From: Trypanosoma brucei gambiense DAL972
Taxonomy: Eukaryota > Euglenozoa > Kinetoplastea > Trypanosomatida > Trypanosomatidae
Direction: 5' to 3'
DNA: 64,000 bases
Assembly: GCF_000210295.1 (NCBI RefSeq)
Contig: NC_026743.1
Location: 248,001-312,000, forward strand
Shown here: positions 40,073-49,574 of the stretch, piece by piece
Layout of the letters: each line of letters opens with the position of its first letter
How positions within the stretch are numbered: position 1 is the first letter of the stretch
The notes under the pieces: model-generated
Seen by the model: only the letters and a program-made list of their open reading frames with translations
The model's database searches: none
What the model was told of the DNA's origin: nothing
Program-made: the position numbers and the translations under genes

Positions 40073-41698
40073 TCATGGCGCCAACCGCCTCGGATCACGG
40101 GGAAATAGTGAAACACGCCTGATGTCACGCGCACCCAAGAGAAAAAGCACGATACGTTCAAGTCCGAGGCCGAAGCCACCGTGTGGCCACGCACCGTACC
40201 GGAATGAGTCCACGTAGTCCCTCATATGTGCTGCTTCCATTCGCCGCTGCTCCATGCTATGAATGAGCTGCGCCACGTCGTGTATCCGCTGCCCGCCGCT
40301 ACAAATTTCCTCTCCACGCAAATACATATCGAAGCCACAGGCTACACCCTCTTCACTCGGGTGTGGCATCGTGTAAAAGGGTCGTGCAGCCAGTGGGAAT
40401 TGATCCACAACGTACAAATCGACGCCGTAGCGTAACCGAATCAACTCCCCGAGTGCCCGCTCCTGGTTGAGGTTGAAGTCGACCACAACCTCTCCGTCAC
40501 TTTCCCCCGCGACCTCTTGTTGCCTTCCAGCGTGTTGATGATCGTTATCCCGGATGAGTTGCAGTGCATCCCTGAATGTCATACGCAGCACCTTTGGCCC
40601 GCTTGTACCGATACGCGCATGATAGCGATCCTCCGAGGGTTCAGTCGGCACGGAAGGTGCTATTCGGCTCGCCGCGTCATCAAAACGTATATTGTACATG
40701 GCAATTATCTCCTCCGCTACCTCGCATACTATATCTTCACGACGAGGCACCACAGTGCCGCAGTCCTCAGCACTGTCCAACTCCATTAATGCCGCTCGTG
40801 CCTGGCTGATCCACTCGGCGTTTTCTGTCTGAAGTTTCCAAATCATGCCGCATAATATTGACTCTAGCACATCCAACAACTCAGTATAGAATTCGTCGAC
40901 TGTAAATTCAGCATCCAGTCCTGTGAACTCCGTGAGATGACGATGCGTAAGACTCTTCTCCGCGCGGAAAACGGGCCCAATTTCGAACACTCGCATACCA
41001 TCACCCATTATTGCCATTTGCTTGTACAACTGAGGCGACTGCGCCAAGAAGGCTTGACGACCAAAGTAATCCAGTGAGAAGAGCGCACTACCACCCTCTG
41101 ATGCTGTGCCTATGATCTTTGGCGTGTGAAGTTCCACAAAGTCGCGGGACAAAAGCTGCGTGCGGAAGCTCTGCGCAGCGGCTGAAACCAGACGTATCAT
41201 AGCAACCGCCAACGGTGTTCGCATGTCGATGTATCGGTTGTTCAGGCGCGTGTCCAGCTTCGCGTTCTGGTCGTGAAGCGGAAAAGGAAGCGGTACAGCT
41301 GCCTTGCTCACAACTTCTATAGATGTCGCATGCAGTTCATAGTTCGAGCAACTGACGGATGTCACGGGTCGCTCAGTAGGTTTGATTTCACCAATAACAT
41401 CAACAATAGACTCAGGCGTAAGTTCCTTCACCCTGTGTGAGATTTCAGCCCCAGCAGCTACAACTTGAATGGAGTGCGATGGTGGTTGGCGGAGTTGAAT
41501 GAAAGCCAGCTTGCCGCGGACACGAAAATTCTCCACACGACCGCGAACCCTTGCCGATGCCGCTGATTGTAACGCGCCGCGCTGTATGGCAGCAACACCC
41601 ACCATGGGTGGCTTTCCTGTAGCGCTGCAACACCAGCGATGGATGTTGAGGAGTTTCAAAGTTGGAAACGGCGAGAAGCTCGGCCAGAAACGATACAT
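40073..41698 (-). CDS. Aspartyl-tRNA synthetase, probably mitochondrial
   Basis: 541 residues, class IIb synthetase. The anticodon-binding OB fold is at about residues 50-130 (RVRGRVENFRVRGKLAFIQL). Motif 2 is FEIGPVFRAEKSLTHRHLTE (about 225-245) and motif 3 is GGFGLGLERIVLFLLGARD near the C-terminus. The RAEKS and RHLTEFTGLD segments are of the archaeal/eukaryotic AspRS type. The N-terminus (MYRFWPSFSPFPTLKLLNIH) is basic and hydrophobic without acids, consistent with a mitochondrial presequence. I recall that T. brucei has separate cytosolic and mitochondrial AspRS enzymes and that the latter is on chromosome 10. It charges tRNA(Asp) with aspartate. Confidence 0.93.
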   Translation of the reverse strand: MYRFWPSFSPFPTLKLLNIHRWCCSATGKPPMVGVAAIQRGALQSAASARVRGRVENFRVRGKLAFIQLRQPPSHSIQVVAAGAEISHRVKELTPESIVDVIGEIKPTERPVTSVSCSNYELHATSIEVVSKAAVPLPFPLHDQNAKLDTRLNNRYIDMRTPLAVAMIRLVSAAAQSFRTQLLSRDFVELHTPKIIGTASEGGSALFSLDYFGRQAFLAQSPQLYKQMAIMGDGMRVFEIGPVFRAEKSLTHRHLTEFTGLDAEFTVDEFYTELLDVLESILCGMIWKLQTENAEWISQARAALMELDSAEDCGTVVPRREDIVCEVAEEIIAMYNIRFDDAASRIAPSVPTEPSEDRYHARIGTSGPKVLRMTFRDALQLIRDNDHQHAGRQQEVAGESDGEVVVDFNLNQERALGELIRLRYGVDLYVVDQFPLAARPFYTMPHPSEEGVACGFDMYLRGEEICSGGQRIHDVAQLIHSMEQRRMEAAHMRDYVDSFRYGAWPHGGFGLGLERIVLFLLGARDIRRVSLFPRDPRRLAP

Positions 41699-42185
41699 TT
41701 GACTCTTTTTTTCCCCCTAACACTGACCCCGACACCTTCTGCAGCGCGATGCGGTTAACTTCTCCGGATGCAACGTTAGTGAGGGATGGGCAACGATAGC
41801 TGCAAATTCCCGCTATGAGCTCCTAAGGACAACTCACATGCACCTTTCCAAACAAAAGTGCCGCCAGCAAGAAAATAAAAAGAAGTATGGGACAAACAAA
41901 AGGAAAAAATAGACCACCTCGCCCGGGCAGTGTCCCATCAATAGAAATAGTTTCCGGTTATGGGAATGGGGACAAAAGAAGTGATAATAAGAACGCTGGC
42001 ACTACTGACGCGGAAATTCGTAAAAAAAAACAAATGGTAAGCGTGTGGTAATGTTTCCACCCGTCTTAGCATTGATCCATAAGTCGAAATTAACACAAAC
42101 AAATGCAATAGGGGTTCAACACGCAACAAATAACAACCAAAAAAAAAAAGGAAAGCACCCTCGACGATACCTCTCAAGCAATGAG
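41699..42185 (-). promoter_or_regulatory. Intergenic region with - strand splice tract for AspRS
   Basis: No gene. Purine-rich + strand sequence at about 41866-41912 is a polypyrimidine tract on the - strand, followed by AG (41844-41845 on the + strand coordinates). This is a plausible spliced-leader acceptor for AspRS. Confidence 0.5.
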
Positions 42186-45100
42186 TCACTCAGTGGAGGA
42201 ACCGCATGGTGACAGCTGCAACATTTTTGACAAATCCCCTGCTCCTCCCTCGAGACAAGTATGACGTAGGCAACGAGAGTTCGAAGCAACGCTTATATCT
42301 TCGCTGTGGTTACCACTAATTCTGTTTCCGCCTATCATACTTAGCTCCTCTTTGTTGCACGCACTTGGAGAAACAACAGGGGGGCTTTTGGCCATATCCG
42401 CAACCACCTTGTCAGCAACACGAACACAACACGGGCTTCCAGCGCTATGGAAACTTTTTATTTCGCTTTCATCAATAGTCGCTGCTACCGCCTCGTCACC
42501 TGCACCTTCATGACTCCTACCGCCTTCCCTTCCCCCAATGAGGGGCAACAGTTCCCACGCCAACTTGAGCGCAGACGCGTAGAAGCCAACGCGGGAGGCA
42601 AGCCGCAATCCGTAGCAATCCACATGCGAAGGACCGGGTTGCAGACGGTATTCGAAACGGAGAGTGCACGACTTCTTGCTTGCTGGCTTTGATCCGCTTT
42701 CAACATTAGTAAGAGGAGCAGTTCCGCCCACCAGCACCACCATTCCGTCATCTCCTACGGGGATGCTACCACCGGCGCCGTCTTCGACAGCCACCACAAA
42801 GTGCACATTCTTTACCGCACCAGCAGTGCCCTCTTCAAGGCGCGTCAACCGGCTATAGTGCGTCGCAAATATTGTTCGGCAACGCTTCTCCACTAGAAAC
42901 TCAACTGTCGCCCACGCAATGGCCATGCCTTCACGCGCCGCTGTACGGCGCCCCAGTTCATCCACGAGTACTACACTTTCCCTTGTGGCGTTCATGCAAA
43001 GATACGACAGTTCCCGCATCTCCCTTGCAAACGACGACGTGGCTGCGTCCTCCAAATCATCACAGAGCATATGTGCTATAATTCGGTCACACGGTTGGAT
43101 GGCGGCTTCCCGTGCCGGGACAAAGCAGCCGCTCTGCGCAAGAGCAATCAACTGCCCAACCTGCCTCAACAACGTAGTTTTTCCGGATGCATTGGGGCCC
43201 GTCAGTAGCAGCACATTTGTCCGGTCACTCCATTGTACGGTATTGGCTGTGAAGAGTCCACCAGGGTGGCGCGCCTCAATAAAATAGGTGCCACTACTGT
43301 TGAAAGAAGTCCCTTGTCGCAGTACTGTTGGCCGCACACAGGCATTCAGACGCGAATACGTGGCAAAAGCGATTAGAAGATCCAACATGGCGACCCCATC
43401 ACAAACCGCCTGCAACTTCCCAAGACGCTGTCGAAGGTACTCAATGAGGCGGTGCACAACCCCGTTTTGCGTATGGAGAATCTCAGCGACAACATCATCA
43501 GCACCACGGCGCAGTAGAAGCATCTCTTTTGTTGTGCATGTAACTCGTCTTCCCCGCACTTGGTGTTTGGTCACCGCAGCGCGCTGAGCGGCAGTGTTCA
43601 ATGGCTCCGGTGTTTCAACATGTAAGACCGAGGAGCCGTAGAATGGCGGTCTCTGCTGTTGAGAGTCACCATGAAGATCACCCCCGACGTCAACATCCAT
43701 CATGGCTCGACCACTGTGATAAAGTGCGTAGTGTTTGCCACCAGAATATTTCTGTAGGAAGATTGAATCGGGTGCATTACGCTCATGCCGCGAGTCGTAA
43801 CACAAATGGTACCCACGAACGCCGTCGTACACGACGCGAAGCGACCCAACCCCGTACTGCTGCTTCAAACTCTCAGCGTGAGCAAACATCGACTCAATGG
43901 TTTGACTGTATTGGTGTCGGGCGGCATCAAGAGTGCCGTTGATATTTGATTTTACCGCGAAGCATTGTTGGACTTGTAACACCGCACCACCAGTGCGTCG
44001 TGGCCGCCGCCCTACGCTCGCACCGTCCCCACCTGTAACATGAACAACACTTTCATCGAGATAGTGGGCGATCTCCGCGCATATTTCTTCCATGTGACAT
44101 GTAGTCAGAGTCTGGAGTAGTTTACGCAACAACATGGGAGGTTTACGGTGACCCTCGGAGGTACTGCATAAGGAGCTTCGTGGCGGAACGGGCCAGTGAA
44201 AATTTTCTTTTTCCATCACCCCTTCCCTTTCGTGGAGTTCCACTTGGCTTTCATAGCTGCAGTCAACACCGTCAGAGCTGAGATTAGAGTGGTCCCCCAC
44301 GTCGTCACACTCCTCGCTTTCTGGTGCATTGCCCGTTCCGCCTTTACTGAGCAACCCGCGCAACGTGTACAGTAGTTGGGTTGTGGCACGAAGAAATTGC
44401 CACAGCGTCACGACTGCATCGATACAACGCTGCATTGTTTTGAGAGTTGCTAACTTAGGTGTGTGTGAAAAATTTGATATGACGCGCTCCAAATCATCAC
44501 CGGTCAGTAACCGCAGTGAGCGTCGTATGGCGGCGAGGGCTTCGTTGTCTCTGCAGAGCCACTCCACCGCATCATAGCGCAACTCGATGCTCGTGGGATC
44601 ACGCAGTGGTTGCAGTACGGTGGAGCGGAGTAAACGGCGGCCAACAGCCGTTATTGTGTAGTTAATAGCAGTTGCAAGTGGTACAAAGAGTGCGTCTTTT
44701 TTCAACTCACGTGACGAACGGAAGAGTGTTTTGCGCACCGGTGGCTTTCTGTTACCGGTCTTTCCACTCTCCTCAGTTGTCTCCTTGTCTAACTTCTGGT
44801 TGGGGAACTTGGCAAGATGGTCGGTTCCGGTTGCAATGATGTTTAGCGCCCGCGCTGAGAGCCTTGACACTTCCATGTAGTTCTCCAGAGCCAAGTACTT
44901 CACACGCACCGTGTGAGGAAGCAGGGTGTAGTTGTATGTCATTTCCAAGAACTCAACGAGTGCGTTGGCGGCGGCAAGGCAGAGGTAGCGGTCGGTATTG
45001 CTCACCTCGAGGGCCGCCTCATCCGTAGACATGAGTTCCAACAGCCGATGGGCTCCTTGCGCCTCATCAAACGAGCGCCGCTGCACGCCCGTGATTGTTG

Positions 45101-45683
45101 TGTCGTTGAAATGCCTCAGAAGTGTCTGTACAAAATTGCTTCCAACAACCGTCTCAGGGACAAGCAGCTCGGCGGGACCACGAGAAAAGATGAAGGACAA
45201 CGTTTTCGCGTACGTCACGCTGTCGCCATACTGCGTGATGATAATGGTCAGTGAGGGCAATTGGCAAATCGCAGCCCCAACCTCGCCGGCACGGTTGTCG
45301 ATTAGTGCCATAATGCAATCACCACACCCCTGACTCGTGCCGGTACGTCTCGCTGTTGAGAGAGTTAAAGTGCCGGCTGCTGTTCTGGTAAAAGTTTGCG
45401 CGCTGGATCCGCGACCCACGCCCCGCAAACGTTTTGTCTGCTGCGCTGTTGGTGTCAACACATTAAAGAGGTTGGCCGCAGCTGGCGCAGACGCATCTGT
45501 GAAGAAGTTGCCCCTCGAGTGCGGGTCTTCCAAAGGCATTGATAGAGCAGACACGTCCTCATTGGTTGGATACGCACCGTTGGCACTGAACATTTGCCTA
45601 CTGTCGTCAGTCATTGAAGTGATGGGGACGGAGTAGCGCACTCCAAGCTTGTACTGCAAGGGAATCGGGAAATTGTTGCGCAT
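42186..45683 (-). CDS. MSH4: MutS homologue MSH4 (meiotic)
   Basis: 1165 residues from ATG 45681-45683, longer than human MSH4 (936). The start of the MutS core reads GEVGAAICQLPSLTIIITQYG and SVTYAKTL, followed by RYLCLAAANALVEFLE, a pattern typical of MSH4 rather than MSH2/3/6. The mismatch-recognition domain I is absent, as in MSH4. The clamp has VQQCFAVKSNINGTLDAAR. ATPase: Walker A GPNASGKTT (about residues 827-835), Walker B VVLVDELGRRT (about 902), and FATHY. The usual G in DELGRGT is R here. Low-complexity insertions (about residues 300-320, 470-530, 680-720) explain the extra length. MSH4 pairs with MSH5 to stabilise meiotic crossover intermediates. Confidence 0.9.
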   Translation of the reverse strand: MRNNFPIPLQYKLGVRYSVPITSMTDDSRQMFSANGAYPTNEDVSALSMPLEDPHSRGNFFTDASAPAAANLFNVLTPTAQQTKRLRGVGRGSSAQTFTRTAAGTLTLSTARRTGTSQGCGDCIMALIDNRAGEVGAAICQLPSLTIIITQYGDSVTYAKTLSFIFSRGPAELLVPETVVGSNFVQTLLRHFNDTTITGVQRRSFDEAQGAHRLLELMSTDEAALEVSNTDRYLCLAAANALVEFLEMTYNYTLLPHTVRVKYLALENYMEVSRLSARALNIIATGTDHLAKFPNQKLDKETTEESGKTGNRKPPVRKTLFRSSRELKKDALFVPLATAINYTITAVGRRLLRSTVLQPLRDPTSIELRYDAVEWLCRDNEALAAIRRSLRLLTGDDLERVISNFSHTPKLATLKTMQRCIDAVVTLWQFLRATTQLLYTLRGLLSKGGTGNAPESEECDDVGDHSNLSSDGVDCSYESQVELHEREGVMEKENFHWPVPPRSSLCSTSEGHRKPPMLLRKLLQTLTTCHMEEICAEIAHYLDESVVHVTGGDGASVGRRPRRTGGAVLQVQQCFAVKSNINGTLDAARHQYSQTIESMFAHAESLKQQYGVGSLRVVYDGVRGYHLCYDSRHERNAPDSIFLQKYSGGKHYALYHSGRAMMDVDVGGDLHGDSQQQRPPFYGSSVLHVETPEPLNTAAQRAAVTKHQVRGRRVTCTTKEMLLLRRGADDVVAEILHTQNGVVHRLIEYLRQRLGKLQAVCDGVAMLDLLIAFATYSRLNACVRPTVLRQGTSFNSSGTYFIEARHPGGLFTANTVQWSDRTNVLLLTGPNASGKTTLLRQVGQLIALAQSGCFVPAREAAIQPCDRIIAHMLCDDLEDAATSSFAREMRELSYLCMNATRESVVLVDELGRRTAAREGMAIAWATVEFLVEKRCRTIFATHYSRLTRLEEGTAGAVKNVHFVVAVEDGAGGSIPVGDDGMVVLVGGTAPLTNVESGSKPASKKSCTLRFEYRLQPGPSHVDCYGLRLASRVGFYASALKLAWELLPLIGGREGGRSHEGAGDEAVAATIDESEIKSFHSAGSPCCVRVADKVVADMAKSPPVVSPSACNKEELSMIGGNRISGNHSEDISVASNSRCLRHTCLEGGAGDLSKMLQLSPCGSSTE

Positions 45684-46170
45684 CCCACCCTGCTCTGCAT
45701 CTGCGGTTGCAAAAGGGCTGGTCTTCGCGCTTTTCGCTCCGGCCTCTTCTTTGTTGAAAACACGCGCGCGCGAATACGCTATATTTGTCTAACTGCGGTG
45801 TCCGAATAAAAAAACAAGAAGGGAAACGAAACATTAGTACGAACTGGTTACGGCGAACAGTTGCCGCAGCATACATCCCATAAACAATAACTTCTTCCCA
45901 TATACGCCAGTTCCCTACTTTTGTGCTTGCAGCAATTCCCCAGACCCTTGTTGTAAACGCGTTCAGTGTCTCGGAATGGGAAGAAGCTAAAAGCAGAAGG
46001 AAATTGAGTACAAGTAAATATTGTAACTAGTTAAAAAGGTAAGAAATGAAAAAGATAATCAAGGCGGGGTTTGAAGAGTAGTCAAGTGAAGACCAGCCGG
46101 CTGAACTCATACGATCAACCATCTTCCCCGACACATCATTCTCGCGTGCCCTTTGTTTTTTCATTTACTA
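45684..46170 (-). promoter_or_regulatory. Intergenic region with - strand splice tract for MSH4
   Basis: No gene. The + strand purine-rich run at about 45806-45832 is a polypyrimidine tract on the - strand, followed by AG at 45793-45794 (+ coordinates). This is a likely spliced-leader acceptor about 110 bases before the MSH4 ATG. Confidence 0.55.
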
Positions 46171-46692
46171 CTATGCCTTCTTCGATACGTCGTCCTTCGT
46201 TGTAATGTTTGTGGTGTCCTTCAAGTAGTCCTTCTCTGCCTCAAAGAGCGGGCCGAGCTGCGTGGCGCCACCCAAAAGCGTTAATACAGTGTACAATCCG
46301 AATGTCCTTCGGTCTGCCTTGCAGCGAATGCAAATCCCTGCTGCAAGCCCTGCTTCCCCACAATGTATTACGAACGCTAGCACAGCCACAAGTTGAATCA
46401 CTTTCATCTCGCGAAACATAAATAGCCCAACGCGAAACAAACTTCGCATCAAGCGGTCCTCAAACAATAACTGCAGCTTCGAAAGGGATGAAGTATTGTT
46501 GTCACCGAGGCCCGAGGGTACAACAAGGTCAGTTCCCTCTTCGTTGACGGTCGTCCCAAACGCAAGGTAGTTTAACAGAAGAAAACATATTAATGTGGGG
46601 ACGAACGTAGCCCACGGTCTGCGGTATGACAAGCCCTTCGCAACACCGGGTTTATGTGCTTTCTTTATTGTTTCCTTTTTTCTCATTCCCAT
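46171..46692 (-). CDS. Small membrane protein, possibly DUF4499/TMEM254-like
   Basis: 173 residues from ATG 46690-46692; two codons on there is a second ATG. A basic N-terminus (KKETIKKAHKPG) precedes a first membrane segment FVPTLICFLLLNYLAFG (about 29-46), then IQLVAVLAFVIHCGEAGLAAGIC (about 99-121) and FGLYTVLTLLGGATQLGPLF (about 131-150). The H-x-x-E followed by T-L-L-G-x-x-x-L pattern is reminiscent of the DUF4499/TMEM254 family; this is a weak match. Function unknown. Confidence 0.7.
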   Translation of the reverse strand: MGMRKKETIKKAHKPGVAKGLSYRRPWATFVPTLICFLLLNYLAFGTTVNEEGTDLVVPSGLGDNNTSSLSKLQLLFEDRLMRSLFRVGLFMFREMKVIQLVAVLAFVIHCGEAGLAAGICIRCKADRRTFGLYTVLTLLGGATQLGPLFEAEKDYLKDTTNITTKDDVSKKA

Positions 46693-47125
46693 TTGGGCTG
46701 TTCGACTAATTCGAGTAGAAGGGTCATAAGGAAAGATAGCACTCCGTGGTAAACCATCACCTCGTACGGTCGCTTTTTTTTTTTCTTTTTGCTGTTTCTA
46801 TCACACGTCTTCTCTCACTGCAGTCAAACACGGGTCCGCACAACAATGATGCCCAGTAGTGTCAGAAAGGGAAAACACTCCAGTGGTAAAAGTCGGAGAC
46901 AATAAACTCGGATACCCGCAAACAATGACGATGAGGTGGTGGTAGTGGTGGGGCGAGGTAGGAAAGAATCACACAAAATATTAGCAATGAACCCTTGGCA
47001 GTGCAAATGTCCCCATATGGGTTTGCACAACACCGCAGTTCCTGGCAACACGCATCTCCATACTGCCGCGTTTACATCGATACTTCATGGTTTAAAGCAG
47101 CGCATCCACATACCCCCGGAGCCGC
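46693..47125 (-). other. Intergenic region
   Basis: No gene. Purine-rich + strand sequence near 46924-46975 is a - strand pyrimidine tract candidate. A T/A-rich part lies at 46770-46800. Confidence 0.45.
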
Positions 47126-47377
47126 TTAGCGCCTCAACAAACGCTTTGCTCCACCCAACACGTTCCACACTACCGGTGGCACACCACCGTGCGCATCAAT
47201 CGCCGCAAAGGCCACAGCTGTCATGGCAAATGTGGCTGTGCAGAGCAATGTGGACCAAACGTCCCTTCGCCTTTCCGCCTCGCTCTTTGAACTGTTGTAA
47301 ACGTTCCGCAGCCGTCCCCCAACGGTCCAAAGAGTTGAAATGCCTTCGCAGCACATATCCCACTTTTCGCGCCACAT
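47126..47377 (-). CDS. Small hypothetical membrane protein (83 residues)
   Basis: The first ATG (47375-47377) gives 83 residues; an upstream extension is open to TTG but reads like leader sequence. A hydrophilic helix (SKSEAERRRDVW) is followed by one hydrophobic segment LLCTATFAMTAVAFAAI (about residues 44-60), and the C-terminus is basic (GGAKRLLRR). A pyrimidine-rich - strand stretch lies upstream (complement of about 47450-47515). I do not recognise it. It could be a truncated or small membrane subunit. Confidence 0.5.
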   Translation of the reverse strand: MWREKWDMCCEGISTLWTVGGRLRNVYNSSKSEAERRRDVWSTLLCTATFAMTAVAFAAIDAHGGVPPVVWNVLGGAKRLLRR

Positions 47378-48043
47378 GGCACTAAACCACTGCTTCTCCC
47401 AGTGGAAGCGAAATGTTGCTATTGTGAAGTAACCGATCTTGTGGGGAATACGATAGAAACGGCAAAAAAATGCGCAGGAAGTATAAGTAACACACAAAAA
47501 AAATCAAAAGAAAGGGGTTTGTTACACAAGAAGTTGACATAAACAAGGCTACATATTTTACCACACCGCATTCCGGCAGGTAGAAACAAACAAATATACA
47601 AAAAGAAACGAAAAATAGCTAAGCGAATCCCACGCGATAGTATGGGGGAAGAATAAACGCACGCATGTTTGCGAAAAAAAAAATGAACATTTTTCTCTCT
47701 TTTAAAAATAATCAAACAATACCAACGGAGCAACGACAAAAAACAAAAAAAAAATATTAGACGAACCAAAGACTCACTTTTTGTCACCTTCACCTCAAAT
47801 GATCGCCAGGTGAGGCGCACACCTCCTTCCTCCCCCCCAAAAAAAAAATTCGGATGCGTCACGCCCCCACCCTTTTTTCTCTTCTTCCAAATAATCTCCA
47901 CGTAAGTGAGCGTACAGGTTTTTTTAAATTGCAAACTTAAAGTACAGCACACAGCTTTATTTCAGCACACTACTAGCAGTACGGCATAGGGAGCGGTTCC
48001 AGTTTACAAGCCAGAAATATATATATATATGCGTTTACCGTTC
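47378..48043 (-). other. Intergenic region
   Basis: No convincing gene. The region is strongly A-rich on the + strand (polypyrimidine on the -), with several A-runs between 47465 and 47870, and a (TA)n at 48018-48030. A 177-codon - strand frame here is low-complexity Phe/Lys/Gly and is rejected. Confidence 0.55.
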
Positions 48044-49312
48044 TCAAGAGAAGTCGACGGGAGGGTCCCCGCAGAACATTCGTGTGGCGGCAACCAGCTC
48101 CCGCGTCGGCAGCGTTGCTTCGTCCACCACTTCTGATGCCAACATTTGCGTCAACCGCTGCAGGCGCCACTGAAGCCGCGAAAGGAACAGCTGACCCGCC
48201 TCTCGCTCCTCCGAGCAGAGGCACTCGGTTCTTGTGTTGATGTGCTGTAAAATACGCAGCGCAGCGACGGCGGCACGGTCGCCAATAGAGCCATTACCAG
48301 CACTCCGAAGAATTTCGAGGGCGAGTTGCCGCGCCACTGCGCAATAAATCCGCGGCACCGCGAGGCCCGGATAGGGCTCCAACGTGTAGGACATGGCGTC
48401 AATAATATCGTAGCGACTCGGTACGTCTGCAGCGGTGCGTACGAGGGAGTACTGCCAAGTTGGGTTGGAGGTTGCCCGGTCTGTGAGCGTAGCAGGTTCG
48501 ATAAGGCCCTTCAAGACGCGTACGGCACTCAATATAGAAACAGACAACTCCACCGAAGTGCCTTTGGATGTGTGGCTCTTTGCAACCGAGTCCTGCAATG
48601 CAGCGCCACCGCGACACGGCAGCCGCTCCTGACTTACCCCCAAATTTGGTGGGACCAGCAAAATAGTCTCCGTCACACTACGCTCAAGGTAAACCAAATG
48701 CTCAATGGCCTTCATGTACTCACAGCGAAGTTCTGAAGAAACACCACGAGCGGCAGCAACACCTCCCAACTTCTCACAGTCGCGCTGTGCGATCTTTTTG
48801 CATCGAACAATAGTCGATGAAAGAACAAGTAGATGCGCGAGCCGATCATCGCAATGGCCAACGACATTACCGCTTGGCCAAAGTGACGCGGCTAATCCTA
48901 GGGCAACGTCGTTCTCGAGCCTTGCGGCGATACTTGGAAACAACGAACCCTTTCTTCTGAAAGCAGAGGGCAACTGAGGTCTGGCTACCTTGTTATTGCA
49001 GTACGGCTCAACCCTGCAGTAGTTAGCACTCAGCAGTTTGGGCTGGCAGTAGCATTCCTTTCGATCCTGTCTTGTGCTGCCTCCCCAAGTGTTCAGCAGT
49101 TCGCTGCTGAGGGCTATAGGTTGATTCTCGGTGCGCCTCAGCATTTGTAGAGGTGATGCATACTGCTTAGGAAACATGCGATCACACGGATCTGTTGCTA
49201 TGGGCTCAGCACCACAGTGTTTTAACTCTCGTTGAATGTGAATGGCCTCCACTAACAAATATTGGTTCTCTTCCTCATAGCCACTGATAAGACTTTGACA
49301 GACAGCTGGCAT
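48044..49312 (-). CDS. Hypothetical protein, helical
   Basis: 422 residues from the first ATG (49310-49312); 13 further codons upstream are open from a TTG only. It has a Cys-rich N-terminal third (CYCQPKLLSANYCRVEPYC, about residues 82-100), then mostly helical sequence (ARLENDVALGLAASLW, YMKAIEHLVYLERSV, VARQLALEILRS, LQWRLQRLTQMLASE). No known domain is seen. The Cys residues are not spaced like a standard zinc finger. Function unknown. Confidence 0.75.
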   Translation of the reverse strand: MPAVCQSLISGYEEENQYLLVEAIHIQRELKHCGAEPIATDPCDRMFPKQYASPLQMLRRTENQPIALSSELLNTWGGSTRQDRKECYCQPKLLSANYCRVEPYCNNKVARPQLPSAFRRKGSLFPSIAARLENDVALGLAASLWPSGNVVGHCDDRLAHLLVLSSTIVRCKKIAQRDCEKLGGVAAARGVSSELRCEYMKAIEHLVYLERSVTETILLVPPNLGVSQERLPCRGGAALQDSVAKSHTSKGTSVELSVSILSAVRVLKGLIEPATLTDRATSNPTWQYSLVRTAADVPSRYDIIDAMSYTLEPYPGLAVPRIYCAVARQLALEILRSAGNGSIGDRAAVAALRILQHINTRTECLCSEEREAGQLFLSRLQWRLQRLTQMLASEVVDEATLPTRELVAATRMFCGDPPVDFS

Positions 49313-49574
49313 ACACACCCTTTTCCTCCTAGTCTTAGAAAGGTACCACAAAAATCGCGTGTATAAGCATCATTGCACAAACGCAAATAAGAAAAAGAGA
49401 CACGTTATACGCACAGAAAAGGTCACAGCAACAACAACAATCGATGGGATTCCCACAAAAAAAAAAAAAGACGTGTGTACACACTTCTGGGATGCGAGAG
49501 GTGCATAATGAGCTTTTCTCTCGATAACTTGTCCCCAGTGTACGCCGTGCGCTTCCCAACCCCGACCTTTCACC

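Noticed and set aside
47419..47952. 177-codon - strand frame
   Set aside because: It is low-complexity Phe/Lys/Gly translated from A-rich splice-tract DNA.
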